Source of the DNA: Listeria ivanovii subsp. londoniensis
GTDB lineage: Bacteria; Bacillota; Bacilli; Lactobacillales; Listeriaceae
Reading direction: 5' to 3'
NCBI RefSeq assembly: GCF_000763495.1
Contig: NZ_CP009576.1
Location: 2,895,001-2,959,000 of the forward strand
DNA length: 64,000 nt
The position numbers and the translations under genes are program-made. Shown here one piece after another: positions 24,830-32,082 of the stretch. The notes under the pieces are model-generated. The model was not told where the DNA came from and searched no databases. It was given only the letters and a program-made list of their open reading frames with translations. The stretch's first letter is position 1. Each line of letters begins with the position of its first letter.

Positions 24830-26173
24830 CTACAAGCCATCCAAACCACCGGCACCGCCAGCATGACCTCCCACCAAATTCGCTTGACTCAAGCTCCTAG
24901 CGTGTTCTAAAGTAGAACTTGCACGGACAATTGAGACAAAGCCATACTTTTCTCTGATCTGATCCATTATTTGATCCAGCTTCTCATTTTTAATCTGTTC
25001 TTCCGGTTCTTCGAACAGGTTTAGTTGGCTTCCTGCATGATAAAGCAGTCCTGAATAAGACACACCGATATTTCTAACTAGACAGCCGGTATAAAATTTA
25101 TTGAATAAATACAATAGGTGTCCAGCTAACTTGTCAGTGTTATCAGTAGGGGTAATCTTTAGTTGCCGGCTAAATCCTTTCTCTAATTCGTCCTTAGAAT
25201 AACCAATTGATAAATTGACCGTTGAAGTTTTAGCTTGTCTGCGGCGCAAACGAATAGCAACCTGTTCGGCCATTTCCCGAATCACCAAAGGCATTTCATC
25301 ACCCTTGTAGTATCGTGGTAAAATTTGACTGTTTCCTAGATTTTCAGACTTGGGGACATAGCGTTCTTGGATTTTTGTCCGATCAATGCCATTGGCATGA
25401 TGGTACAGCTGCAAACCGATTACCCCAAATTTTTCTTTTAATCGGTAAGGCGTAGCATGAGCCAAATCATAGATTGTGGAGACACCCATATTATACAGGT
25501 TTTGCTTCATACGGTGACCAATCCCCCAAAAGTCGCTAATCTCAGGCATAGCCCAAACCTTTGTTTCTACATCGGAATAGTTCCAAGAAGCCCGCATATT
25601 TACTGTGCTTTTAGCCTCGTTGTCCAGCGCCAGTTTAGCAAGTAAGGGATTACTGTTTGACATACCAACGGTAGAATAAATCCCAGTTTCTCTCAAGATA
25701 TCTTTTTGGATCATTTGGCTGACAATATTTAGTTTTTCTTTCCTAGTTAAACTTTTGTCTGGTACAAAGTAGTTTAAACTGTGGGTTAGTTCAACAACCC
25801 CTTCATCGATGGAGTACCACATAATGTCTTCATCCGCTGCGTACTTGCGAACGATTTTTTGAATTTTTAGGTTTTCCACTATGTAATAACGCATTCTAGG
25901 AGGAGCTACGATAAGTTTTTTCATCATTGGATTTTCCTCTACCGTAGGTAGTTCCCAAGATCTTGTGACATTACTGATTCCAAACGCTTTCTTCGCCATC
26001 GGACTGCTGGCCAAAATTAAACCAGAAGTATTATCCGCCTGACTCATTACAACCAAAAGGTCCTTTAAGGGGTGGCGCCCCCGCGCTACCAGCTCACAGC
26101 TGGCGTAAAAAGATTTCATATCGATAAAGGCATAGTCACCAGTGGGTTCTAAATCATAGTTAAAGTTCATCAT
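24830..26173 (-). CDS. umuC: Second UmuC-like Y-family DNA polymerase (transposon cargo)
   Basis: This ~447-aa protein has DMKSFYASCELV, YSIDEGVVELT (catalytic Asp-Glu retained) and SQLNLFEEPE, containing the QLNLF beta-clamp motif. The C-terminus is intact, ending in a Gly-rich tail (LVGGHAGGAGGLDGL) like the GGHKG tail the host copy has lost. The start is one of two adjacent ATGs (26173 or 26170) behind AAGGTG. It is clearly homologous to, but well diverged from, the interrupted umuC at 18499, so it came with the element rather than from duplication here. Confidence 0.9.
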   Translation of the reverse strand: MMNFNYDLEPTGDYAFIDMKSFYASCELVARGRHPLKDLLVVMSQADNTSGLILASSPMAKKAFGISNVTRSWELPTVEENPMMKKLIVAPPRMRYYIVENLKIQKIVRKYAADEDIMWYSIDEGVVELTHSLNYFVPDKSLTRKEKLNIVSQMIQKDILRETGIYSTVGMSNSNPLLAKLALDNEAKSTVNMRASWNYSDVETKVWAMPEISDFWGIGHRMKQNLYNMGVSTIYDLAHATPYRLKEKFGVIGLQLYHHANGIDRTKIQERYVPKSENLGNSQILPRYYKGDEMPLVIREMAEQVAIRLRRRQAKTSTVNLSIGYSKDELEKGFSRQLKITPTDNTDKLAGHLLYLFNKFYTGCLVRNIGVSYSGLLYHAGSQLNLFEEPEEQIKNEKLDQIMDQIREKYGFVSIVRASSTLEHARSLSQANLVGGHAGGAGGLDGL

Positions 26174-26208
26174 AATCACCTTATCAAACTAAGTATTTTC
26201 TCCAAAAA

Positions 26209-26229
26209 GAACACATGTTCGTTATTATA
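26209..26229 (-). promoter_or_regulatory. LexA box and promoter of the cargo umuC operon
   Basis: GAACACATGTTCG at 26209-26221 matches the LexA consensus. On the minus strand a TATAAT (26224-26229 in plus coordinates) lies just upstream of it, so LexA would repress transcription of umuC, the nuclease-like gene, yolD and the 98-aa gene. Confidence 0.8.
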
Positions 26230-26277
26230 GTACCTTGATTTACTCCCCTAAGTCAAGAAAATCTCGTTATTCACACC

Positions 26278-26325
26278 ACAAAAAAGATGCCAGCAGCTAC
26301 GGACTAGTGCTAATGGCATCTTTTA
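26278..26325 (-). terminator. Terminator of the ars operon
   Basis: The arms AAAGATGCCA and TGGCATCTTTT enclose a 25-base loop, with a T run on the minus strand. It lies directly downstream of arsC and upstream of the cargo umuC promoter. Confidence 0.8.
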
Positions 26326-26333
26326 AAGTGAAA

Positions 26334-26741
26334 CTAATTTTTTATGGCTAGAACATTTCTTTTAATTAAGTCTCTAGTTTTTCTAAACTGCGCTAAAATC
26401 TCTTCCTCACTACCGGATGCTTTGGCAGGGTCCGATAAGTTCCAATGAAAATGTTCTTTCCCTTTGGGAATTACCGGACATTTATCTTTCGCATCCCCGC
26501 AAAGAGTGACGATTAGATCAGCTTTATTAAAATAGCTCATATCAAGCAAATCTGACGTTTGTTCAGAAATATCAATCCCGTCTTCAGCCATCACTTTTAC
26601 GGCTTTTGGATTCAGACCGTGCGTTTCTATTCCGGCACTTCTAATTTCAAATTGACTTTTTGGTAAGAGCTTATGCGCATACCCTTCAGCCATCTGACTT
26701 CTACAAGAGTTTCCTGTACAAAGAAAATAGATTTTTTTCAT
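26334..26741 (-). CDS. arsC: ArsC, thioredoxin-coupled arsenate reductase
   Basis: This 135-aa protein has the low-molecular-weight phosphatase-like P-loop CTGNSCRSQ (C-x5-R) near the N-terminus and the second and third redox cysteines in LCGDAKDKC (about residues 81-89). It reduces arsenate to arsenite for export by Acr3. Its start overlaps the acr3 stop by four bases. It is the last gene of the ars operon. Confidence 0.95.
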   Translation of the reverse strand: MKKIYFLCTGNSCRSQMAEGYAHKLLPKSQFEIRSAGIETHGLNPKAVKVMAEDGIDISEQTSDLLDMSYFNKADLIVTLCGDAKDKCPVIPKGKEHFHWNLSDPAKASGSEEEILAQFRKTRDLIKRNVLAIKN

Positions 26742-27823
26742 ATATTTTCACCTCTAAGACGTGCTGTTTGTTCAGTATCATTAGGAAACCAATGTTTCGT
26801 ATTATTGGCTATCTTAACCAATAAAAGCATAACTGGTACTTCTACTAGTACACCCACTACTGTGGCTAAAGTCGCTCCTGACTGGAGCCCAAATAATGAA
26901 ATAGCTACCGCAACTGCTAATTCAAAGAAATTACTCGCACCGATCATTCCGGCAGGTGACGCAATAGAATGGGGGAGTTTCCACAATCTTGCCCAACCAT
27001 AAGCAATTGAAAAGATAAGTAATGTCTGAATTGTTAAAGGGATCGCAATCAATAAAATGTGTAGCGGATTGGCTAATATTTTCTGCCCTTGAAAAGAAAA
27101 GATAATGATTAGTGTCAACAGTAATCCAATGATCGTTACGGAATCAAATTTCTTTAAAAAGACTGTTTCAAAGTAAGCTAAGCCTTTCCTTTTAATAATC
27201 AATGAGCGAGTAAGGAAGCCTAAGAATAAGGGAACTACTACGAAAAGAACAGTGGATAATAGCAAAGTTGCCATTGGAACGACTACATTATCAACACCTA
27301 GTAAAAAAGCGACAATTGGCGCAAACAAAATTAAGATAATTAGATCATTCACCGCTACTTGAACCAAAGTATAGGCAGCATCACCTTTGGTGAGGTGACT
27401 CCAAACAAAGACCATTGCGGTACATGGGGCGGCTCCTAGAATAACCGCTCCGGCAACATATTCTTTTGCCAAGTCTAACGGTATCCAACTTTTAAACACT
27501 ACATAAAAGAAAAAAGCAGCAATCGCGTACATAGTGAATGGCTTTATCAGCCAATTAGTTACGCAAGTGACAATCAATCCTTTGGGCTTTTTTGACACGT
27601 TAACAATACTGCCAAAGTCGATTTTCAACATCATTGGGAAAATCATTAACCAAATTAAGATAGCTGTAGGAATAGAAACGTTGTAATATTCGAACTGGCT
27701 AAGTGTTGCGGGAATTACTGGTAAAAACTTTCCGATTGAAATTCCTAGTGCCATACATATGACTACCCACAAGGTTAGATACTTCTCAAAAACACCTAAT
27801 CCTTGTTTCTCTGTGTTTTCCAT
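26738..27823 (-). CDS. acr3: Acr3-family arsenite exporter
   Basis: This 361-aa membrane protein has about ten TM segments. [16 protein letters not shown] holds the conserved cysteine of Acr3 (bile acid/arsenite transporter fold), and [12 protein letters not shown] contains the conserved glutamate in TM9. It exports arsenite or antimonite, energised by the membrane potential and possibly assisted by ArsA. GGAGGG precedes the ATG. Often labelled arsB in annotation, but it is not of the ArsB family. Confidence 0.93.
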   Translation of the reverse strand: MENTEKQGLGVFEKYLTLWVVICMALGISIGKFLPVIPATLSQFEYYNVSIPTAILIWLMIFPMMLKIDFGSIVNVSKKPKGLIVTCVTNWLIKPFTMYAIAAFFFYVVFKSWIPLDLAKEYVAGAVILGAAPCTAMVFVWSHLTKGDAAYTLVQVAVNDLIILILFAPIVAFLLGVDNVVVPMATLLLSTVLFVVVPLFLGFLTRSLIIKRKGLAYFETVFLKKFDSVTIIGLLLTLIIIFSFQGQKILANPLHILLIAIPLTIQTLLIFSIAYGWARLWKLPHSIASPAGMIGASNFFELAVAVAISLFGLQSGATLATVVGVLVEVPVMLLLVKIANNTKHWFPNDTEQTARLRGENI

Positions 27824-27888
27824 TTGAACCCTCCATCATCAATATCAGCCAATACATAGATAGTTTTCTATGTATTGGCCAAAAAATT

Positions 27889-29613
27889 TTATACCCCAAC
27901 AGGGCTAAAGTCTGGTTGCCATTCTTCAACAGCAAACTTGCCATTGGAAAGCTCCGCAACTTTTTCAATCCATTCTAATTCATTGAAAGAACGAGCTTTT
28001 AATACATCATTTTGTGTATCAGCTGCATACATGCTTTGGTTAACCAGCCACCAGGTATGGGAAATCTTTGCCCGATCCAAATCTTCATCTAAACGCATGG
28101 ATTCATAAACCGGTGTTGTTTCAGGTAAAGTAACCATCAACACTTCCGTGTCATCAGAATTTTGAAGGCGCGGCAAAAGTTTTTGAATAGAGACTGGAAC
28201 TTCACCAGAACTTCTTTCCACTTCCCGAGCATAGCTTTGAGTCGAATCCAACAACAGTAAAGTATGACCGGTCGGTGCCGTATCAATCACGACAATTTCA
28301 TCATCAGACTTGTCAACAATTTCAGCAAAGGCACGGAATACTGCAATTTCCTGGGTACATGGAGAACGCAGATCTTCTTCAACGTAAGCTACATCATCGT
28401 CATTCATAGTAGCTCTTGCTTTGGACAAGACCTCTTCTTTATAATCAGCCAATTCTTTTTCTTCATCGATATGGCTAATAGAGATTGGTAAATCATCCGA
28501 AATGAACATGTTTAAATGATCCGCCGGATCAGTTGTCGCTAAATGGACTTTTTTGCCTTCCTGGGCCAACTTTTTAGCAATCTTGATCGCTACAGTTGTC
28601 TTACCAACGCCGCCTTTACCCATTGTAAAGATAATTTTCTTATTTGAACGGATAAATTCTTTTACAACTGTATCTAAATTCGGAAAATCCGTCACTTCTT
28701 TTTCTTGTTCTTCAAGTGCAGGCTGTTGATCACTTAATAGTATTTGAAGCTTATCAATACCAGTCACATTGTAAGGCCGTAGTGGGATATAGAAGGTATC
28801 AAAGTCTTTTAGTGGTTCTGGCATATTCTCTAGATCATGCGTCTGTTCTTGATAGATAAGTTGAGAAATTTCGTCATCATGGACTTCCAGCAACCCATTC
28901 ACAACCAATTTTTGATTTTGAATCCCTAATTTTCTCAGCTCTTCTGAAGCACGCTCAGCTTCAATCAGTGGTGCTTTTTGTGGGCGAGTAACTAGAATTA
29001 AGGTTGTTTGTTCAGCGTCTGTTAACGTTTCTACTGCTTTTTCGTACATATCTTTTTTATCGCCTAGTCCTGATAACTGACCTAAGCAAGAAACACCGGT
29101 GGTATTTTCATCCAGATAATTATTCCAAGCAGAAGGCAGCTGTAGCATACGCAATGTGTGCCCCGTCGGTGCAGTATCAAAAATGACATAATCAAACTGA
29201 TCGGCAACTTCAGGATCAGTCAAAAAATTGGCAAACTCATTGAAAGCCGCAATTTCTACTGTACAGGAACCAGATAGCTGCTCTTCCATGTTCGCTAATG
29301 CACTGTCTGGAAGTATTCCACGGTAAGGGCCAACGATACTTTCTTTATATTCTGCCGCAGCCGTAATCGGATCAAAGTTAGCTACTTGAAGATTGTCGAT
29401 TCCTTCAATCGGTGTTGGCTTATTGGTTAAGGTTGTTTGGAAAACATCTTGTAAATTAGAAGCCGGATCGGTGCTTACCAGCATAACTTTTTTATTGTCT
29501 TGGGCCAACGAAGTGGCCGTAGCACAAGCAGTTGTTGTTTTACCCACACCGCCTTTTCCAGTAAAGAATAGATATTTGGTTAATCCCATTCGCTCGGGAA
29601 GGTATTGAATCAT
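27889..29613 (-). CDS. arsA: ArsA, arsenite-stimulated ATPase (double domain)
   Basis: The ~574-aa protein is a tandem duplication. Each half has a deviant Walker A, TGKGGVGKTT and MGKGGVGKTT (about residues 15 and 325), and a switch motif DTAPTGHTL. Metalloid-binding cysteines lie in GSCTVEIAAF, GVSCLG and SPCTQEIAVF. I chose the ATG at 29611-29613, preceded by AAAGGAGGAAACAAAA; an upstream in-frame ATG lacks this. It binds As(III) delivered by ArsD and couples ATP hydrolysis to export. Pairing ArsA with Acr3 rather than ArsB is known in Gram-positive operons of this kind. Confidence 0.93.
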   Translation of the reverse strand: MIQYLPERMGLTKYLFFTGKGGVGKTTTACATATSLAQDNKKVMLVSTDPASNLQDVFQTTLTNKPTPIEGIDNLQVANFDPITAAAEYKESIVGPYRGILPDSALANMEEQLSGSCTVEIAAFNEFANFLTDPEVADQFDYVIFDTAPTGHTLRMLQLPSAWNNYLDENTTGVSCLGQLSGLGDKKDMYEKAVETLTDAEQTTLILVTRPQKAPLIEAERASEELRKLGIQNQKLVVNGLLEVHDDEISQLIYQEQTHDLENMPEPLKDFDTFYIPLRPYNVTGIDKLQILLSDQQPALEEQEKEVTDFPNLDTVVKEFIRSNKKIIFTMGKGGVGKTTVAIKIAKKLAQEGKKVHLATTDPADHLNMFISDDLPISISHIDEEKELADYKEEVLSKARATMNDDDVAYVEEDLRSPCTQEIAVFRAFAEIVDKSDDEIVVIDTAPTGHTLLLLDSTQSYAREVERSSGEVPVSIQKLLPRLQNSDDTEVLMVTLPETTPVYESMRLDEDLDRAKISHTWWLVNQSMYAADTQNDVLKARSFNELEWIEKVAELSNGKFAVEEWQPDFSPVGV

Positions 29614-29658
29614 TTTTTGTTTCCTCCTTTTATAAATCATGGCTTAGGAAAAGGCTGT

Positions 29659-30027
29659 TTAGCAACAGCCTTCGCCTCCGCAGCATCCGCCAGAATTGTT
29701 GGCAGCTTGTGTGACAAATTGAACTTCTGCATATTTACCGAATTCTTCTAAGGTAGGATAAGCAGCTTCTTTTACAACTTCACCATCTAATAGAGTAACC
29801 GGTAAAATGTCGTTGCCTTTTTCTTGAAGTAATTTCAAGATGGTCGGGTGGTTAACAAAGGCATCTGGGTCACTTGTTAAGTTGTGACGTGATGCTTCAA
29901 TAGAGTCTAATCCCTCAAACGTCTCGAAGACTGAGGTAACCATCAGTAATTCTTCATCAACAGATGGTCCGCAAACGCCAGTTGAACAACACATCGCCGG
30001 TTCAAATAGTTCCAATTTTTTCATCAT
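29659..30027 (-). CDS. arsD: ArsD, arsenic metallochaperone
   Basis: This ~122-aa protein has the ArsD metal site MCCSTGVCG (Cys pair plus third Cys) and a C-terminal GGCCGGEGCC with two vicinal cysteine pairs. It carries arsenite to ArsA and is a weak co-repressor in classical operons. The start is one of two adjacent ATGs behind AAAGGAGAAAAGA; longer in-frame extensions run inside arsR and are rejected. It overlaps arsR by 26 bases in another frame. Confidence 0.92.
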   Translation of the reverse strand: MMKKLELFEPAMCCSTGVCGPSVDEELLMVTSVFETFEGLDSIEASRHNLTSDPDAFVNHPTILKLLQEKGNDILPVTLLDGEVVKEAAYPTLEEFGKYAEVQFVTQAANNSGGCCGGEGCC

Positions 30028-30349
30028 TCTTTTCTCCTTTACAACTACAGTTTTTATTGTGGCAAACACATTCATCTTCATCAGAAAATAAATGCATCAT
30101 TGAACCCATAAATTTATCTACAAAGCTTTCGGTTAATTGATAGTGGTGCCATTGACCTTCTTTAGTCACCAAGACAACACCTGCTTTTTCCAAAACCTTC
30201 ATATGATGGGAAAGCGTTGGTTGAGTAAAGTCAAAGTGAGCTAAGATATCACACGCACATAAACTGCCACAAGACAGCATATCAATAATTTTTAATCGTT
30301 TAGGATCTGCCAGGGCTTTCAGCATGACCGACATTTCATCGTAATTCAT
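30002..30349 (-). CDS. arsR: ArsR, arsenite-responsive repressor
   Basis: This 115-aa ArsR/SmtB winged-helix protein has the As(III) site SLCACDIL in the alpha-3 helix and the recognition helix TQPTLSHHMKVLEKAG. A C-terminal cysteine-rich tail (ECVCHNKNCSCKG) is unusual for the family and may add a second metal site. It autoregulates the operon through the operators upstream. AGGAGGAAAACAA precedes the ATG. Confidence 0.93.
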   Translation of the reverse strand: MNYDEMSVMLKALADPKRLKIIDMLSCGSLCACDILAHFDFTQPTLSHHMKVLEKAGVVLVTKEGQWHHYQLTESFVDKFMGSMMHLFSDEDECVCHNKNCSCKGEKNDEKIGTI

Positions 30350-30363
30350 TTGTTTTCCTCCTT

Positions 30364-30416
30364 ACATAGAAGTTCATCTATGTATACAATATAGACGATC
30401 ATCTATATACTGTCAA
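30364..30416 (-). promoter_or_regulatory. ars operon promoter and ArsR operators
   Basis: On the minus strand TTGACA (30411-30416) and TATATT (30388-30393) are 17 bp apart. Two inverted repeats overlap this promoter: ATAGACGATCATCTAT (30391-30406, in the spacer) and ACATAGAAGTTCATCTATGT (30364-30383, at the transcription start). These are good ArsR binding sites; release by arsenite would switch on arsRDA-acr3-arsC. Confidence 0.8.
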
Positions 30417-30509
30417 TCGTTTCTGTCTTTTTTCATAGAATGGATATGTTCAGCCTACTGCAAAGCCTAGTATTATCGACTTTCTTCAAATTTGGTATTG
30501 ATAAGCTCC

Positions 30510-30536
30510 GAAATGGTCGGTGGACACAAAGGCTAA
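30510..30536 (+). pseudogene. umuC: Displaced 3' end of the host umuC gene
   Basis: GAA ATG GTC GGT GGA CAC AAA GGC TAA encodes E-M-V-G-G-H-K-G and a stop. This is the usual Gly-rich ending of UmuC proteins in Gram-positives (compare LVGGHAGG in the cargo copy). It lies immediately right of the ars promoter and one base left of the convergent hydrolase gene. It is the piece missing from the umuC copy interrupted at 19753 and marks the right end of the Tn554-like element. Confidence 0.8.
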
Positions 30537-31349
30537 CTACTCTGGTTTCACGCGAAATAAGAAATCTTGTACCATTGTTGTAAATATTTTCGGTTGTTCG
30601 ATTTGTAAGTTATGTCCGGCAAAATCAAGAATCGCAAAGGAAGCATGTGGGTACTTTTCAAGCAAGCGTAGCCCATCTGCATAGCCAACATGGTCATCTT
30701 GACGACCAAACAAGAATAATCCTGGCACATCAAAAGAAGCATTTTCATCTGGATCAAAACTAAGTGCATAATTGGCCCCTAACTTATCCAAAAATTCGCC
30801 ATCTGCATTGATCATACCAGACATCACTTCCGCTAAAAAGCGATTCCAGTTTCTAGATGTTAGAATCACGCCGCTTTTTGAAAAGTAAGCCTTGTCTTCC
30901 TTCGATAGTGAATGTACAAATGCCTCATCTTGATACATTACTTTCTGCTCAGGCAAGGTTCTTTTCTCTTTTTCTGGATAAATTACTGGACAAATAAGTA
31001 GAACGCCAAGCACGCGGTCCAGGCATTTCGCTGCGATTCCGCGGGCTAAGTAACCACCGTAAGATTCCCCGGCAAGGATAAATGCTTCACCGGGAATTAC
31101 CGCTTCAATAAATTCCAATAATAGCGCGAGTACGTGGTCAGCATTTTGAATTGAATCGTAATTCTCGGTCTTCCCCATGCCTGGTAAATCTAAGTAAATA
31201 CGAGAAAACGGACTTTCTTTATCAAAAACTGGTTCCATACAGCCAATCATCAGCTGCGAATCAGGAGCAAAGCCATGAATCATTATTATCGGGATACCTT
31301 CACCATATTTTTCATAATAAACGTCTACGCTGCGGATTGTTTTATGCAT
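30537..31349 (-). CDS. Alpha/beta hydrolase
   Basis: This 270-aa cytoplasmic hydrolase has MIHGFAPDS (oxyanion region), GESYGGYLARG with the nucleophilic serine in the G-x-S-x-G elbow (about residue 95), a catalytic Asp in FLFGRQDDHVG, and FAGHNLQIEQ with the catalytic His. The substrate is unknown. AAGGAGG precedes the ATG. Its stop codon abuts the displaced umuC stop, matching the convergent umuC/hydrolase arrangement I recall from L. monocytogenes (lmo2676/lmo2677). Confidence 0.85.
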   Translation of the reverse strand: MHKTIRSVDVYYEKYGEGIPIIMIHGFAPDSQLMIGCMEPVFDKESPFSRIYLDLPGMGKTENYDSIQNADHVLALLLEFIEAVIPGEAFILAGESYGGYLARGIAAKCLDRVLGVLLICPVIYPEKEKRTLPEQKVMYQDEAFVHSLSKEDKAYFSKSGVILTSRNWNRFLAEVMSGMINADGEFLDKLGANYALSFDPDENASFDVPGLFLFGRQDDHVGYADGLRLLEKYPHASFAILDFAGHNLQIEQPKIFTTMVQDFLFRVKPE

Positions 31350-31386
31350 TAATACTCCTCCTTGCGTTTATTTTTATCATAACATA

Positions 31387-32082
31387 CTATTCTTCTACCA
31401 TTCGATACCCAACCCCAACTTCTGTCAAAATATACACTGGTTCAGCGGGGTTCTTTTCGATTTTTCTTCTGATATTGCTCAAGTTTACTCGGAGTGCCTG
31501 ATTTTCGCTTGGATATGGTCCCCAGATTTCGCGGATAATGAAGTCATGCGTCAGTACTTTTCCAGCATGGCGGGCTAAGAGTAGTAGAATTTTATATTCA
31601 ATCGGCGTAAAATGAATTTCTGTATCGCCCATTTTAACAAGGCGTCTGGCGTCATCAATGTAGAGATTTTGAATTCGAATTGTCGCATCATTTGGCGTTT
31701 CTTTGTTGGTTGGTTGAATGTGCCTTAACGCTGTCCGAATGCGTGCTAGTAGTTCCGAGGTGCCGAATGGTTTCGTAATATAGTCGTCTGCACCAAGATC
31801 CAGTGCAGTCACTTTTTCACGTTCATGATCGCGCGCTGAGACGACAATAATTGGCACTTTAGACCAAGCACGAATATCCCGAAGCACGTCTAAACCTTCC
31901 ATATCAGGTAAACCAAGGTCAAGTAAAACCACATCAGGCGAATGGCTTGCTGTTTGTTCCAGTGCTTCTTTTCCGCTCACAGCTTTAATTACCGCATAAT
32001 CACTAGCCGTCAAAACAGCTGAAATAAAATTGCTGATGCCCGATTCATCTTCCACAATTAATACAAGTCGTTTACTGTTCAC
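31387..32082 (-). CDS. kdpE: KdpE response regulator
   Basis: This 231-aa OmpR-family regulator has a receiver domain with the phospho-accepting Asp in LLDLGLPDMEG (about residue 55), a conserved Lys in DYITKPFG, and a winged-helix C-terminal domain (about 130-230). It activates kdpFABC when potassium is limiting. Its start overlaps the kdpD stop by four bases. Confidence 0.93.
   Translation of the reverse strand: MNSKRLVLIVEDESGISNFISAVLTASDYAVIKAVSGKEALEQTASHSPDVVLLDLGLPDMEGLDVLRDIRAWSKVPIIVVSARDHEREKVTALDLGADDYITKPFGTSELLARIRTALRHIQPTNKETPNDATIRIQNLYIDDARRLVKMGDTEIHFTPIEYKILLLLARHAGKVLTHDFIIREIWGPYPSENQALRVNLSNIRRKIEKNPAEPVYILTEVGVGYRMVEE

Larger units (their letters stand above)
19753..30515. 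mobile_element. Tn554-like transposon inserted in the 3' end of umuC, carrying a umuC operon and ars genes
   Basis: The ~10.8-kb element has tnpA-tnpB-tnpC at its left end, as in Tn554. Its boundaries come from the split gene: umuC is interrupted at GATATC (19753-19758) and the native umuC ending resumes at GAAATG (30510-30515), codons E-M, and runs through GGHKG to a stop one base before the convergent hydrolase gene. There are no terminal inverted repeats and no long target duplication, as expected for this family. Cargo: a four-gene SOS-type operon with its own umuC, and arsRDA-acr3-arsC. Exact ends within the six-base cores are an inference. Confidence 0.85.
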
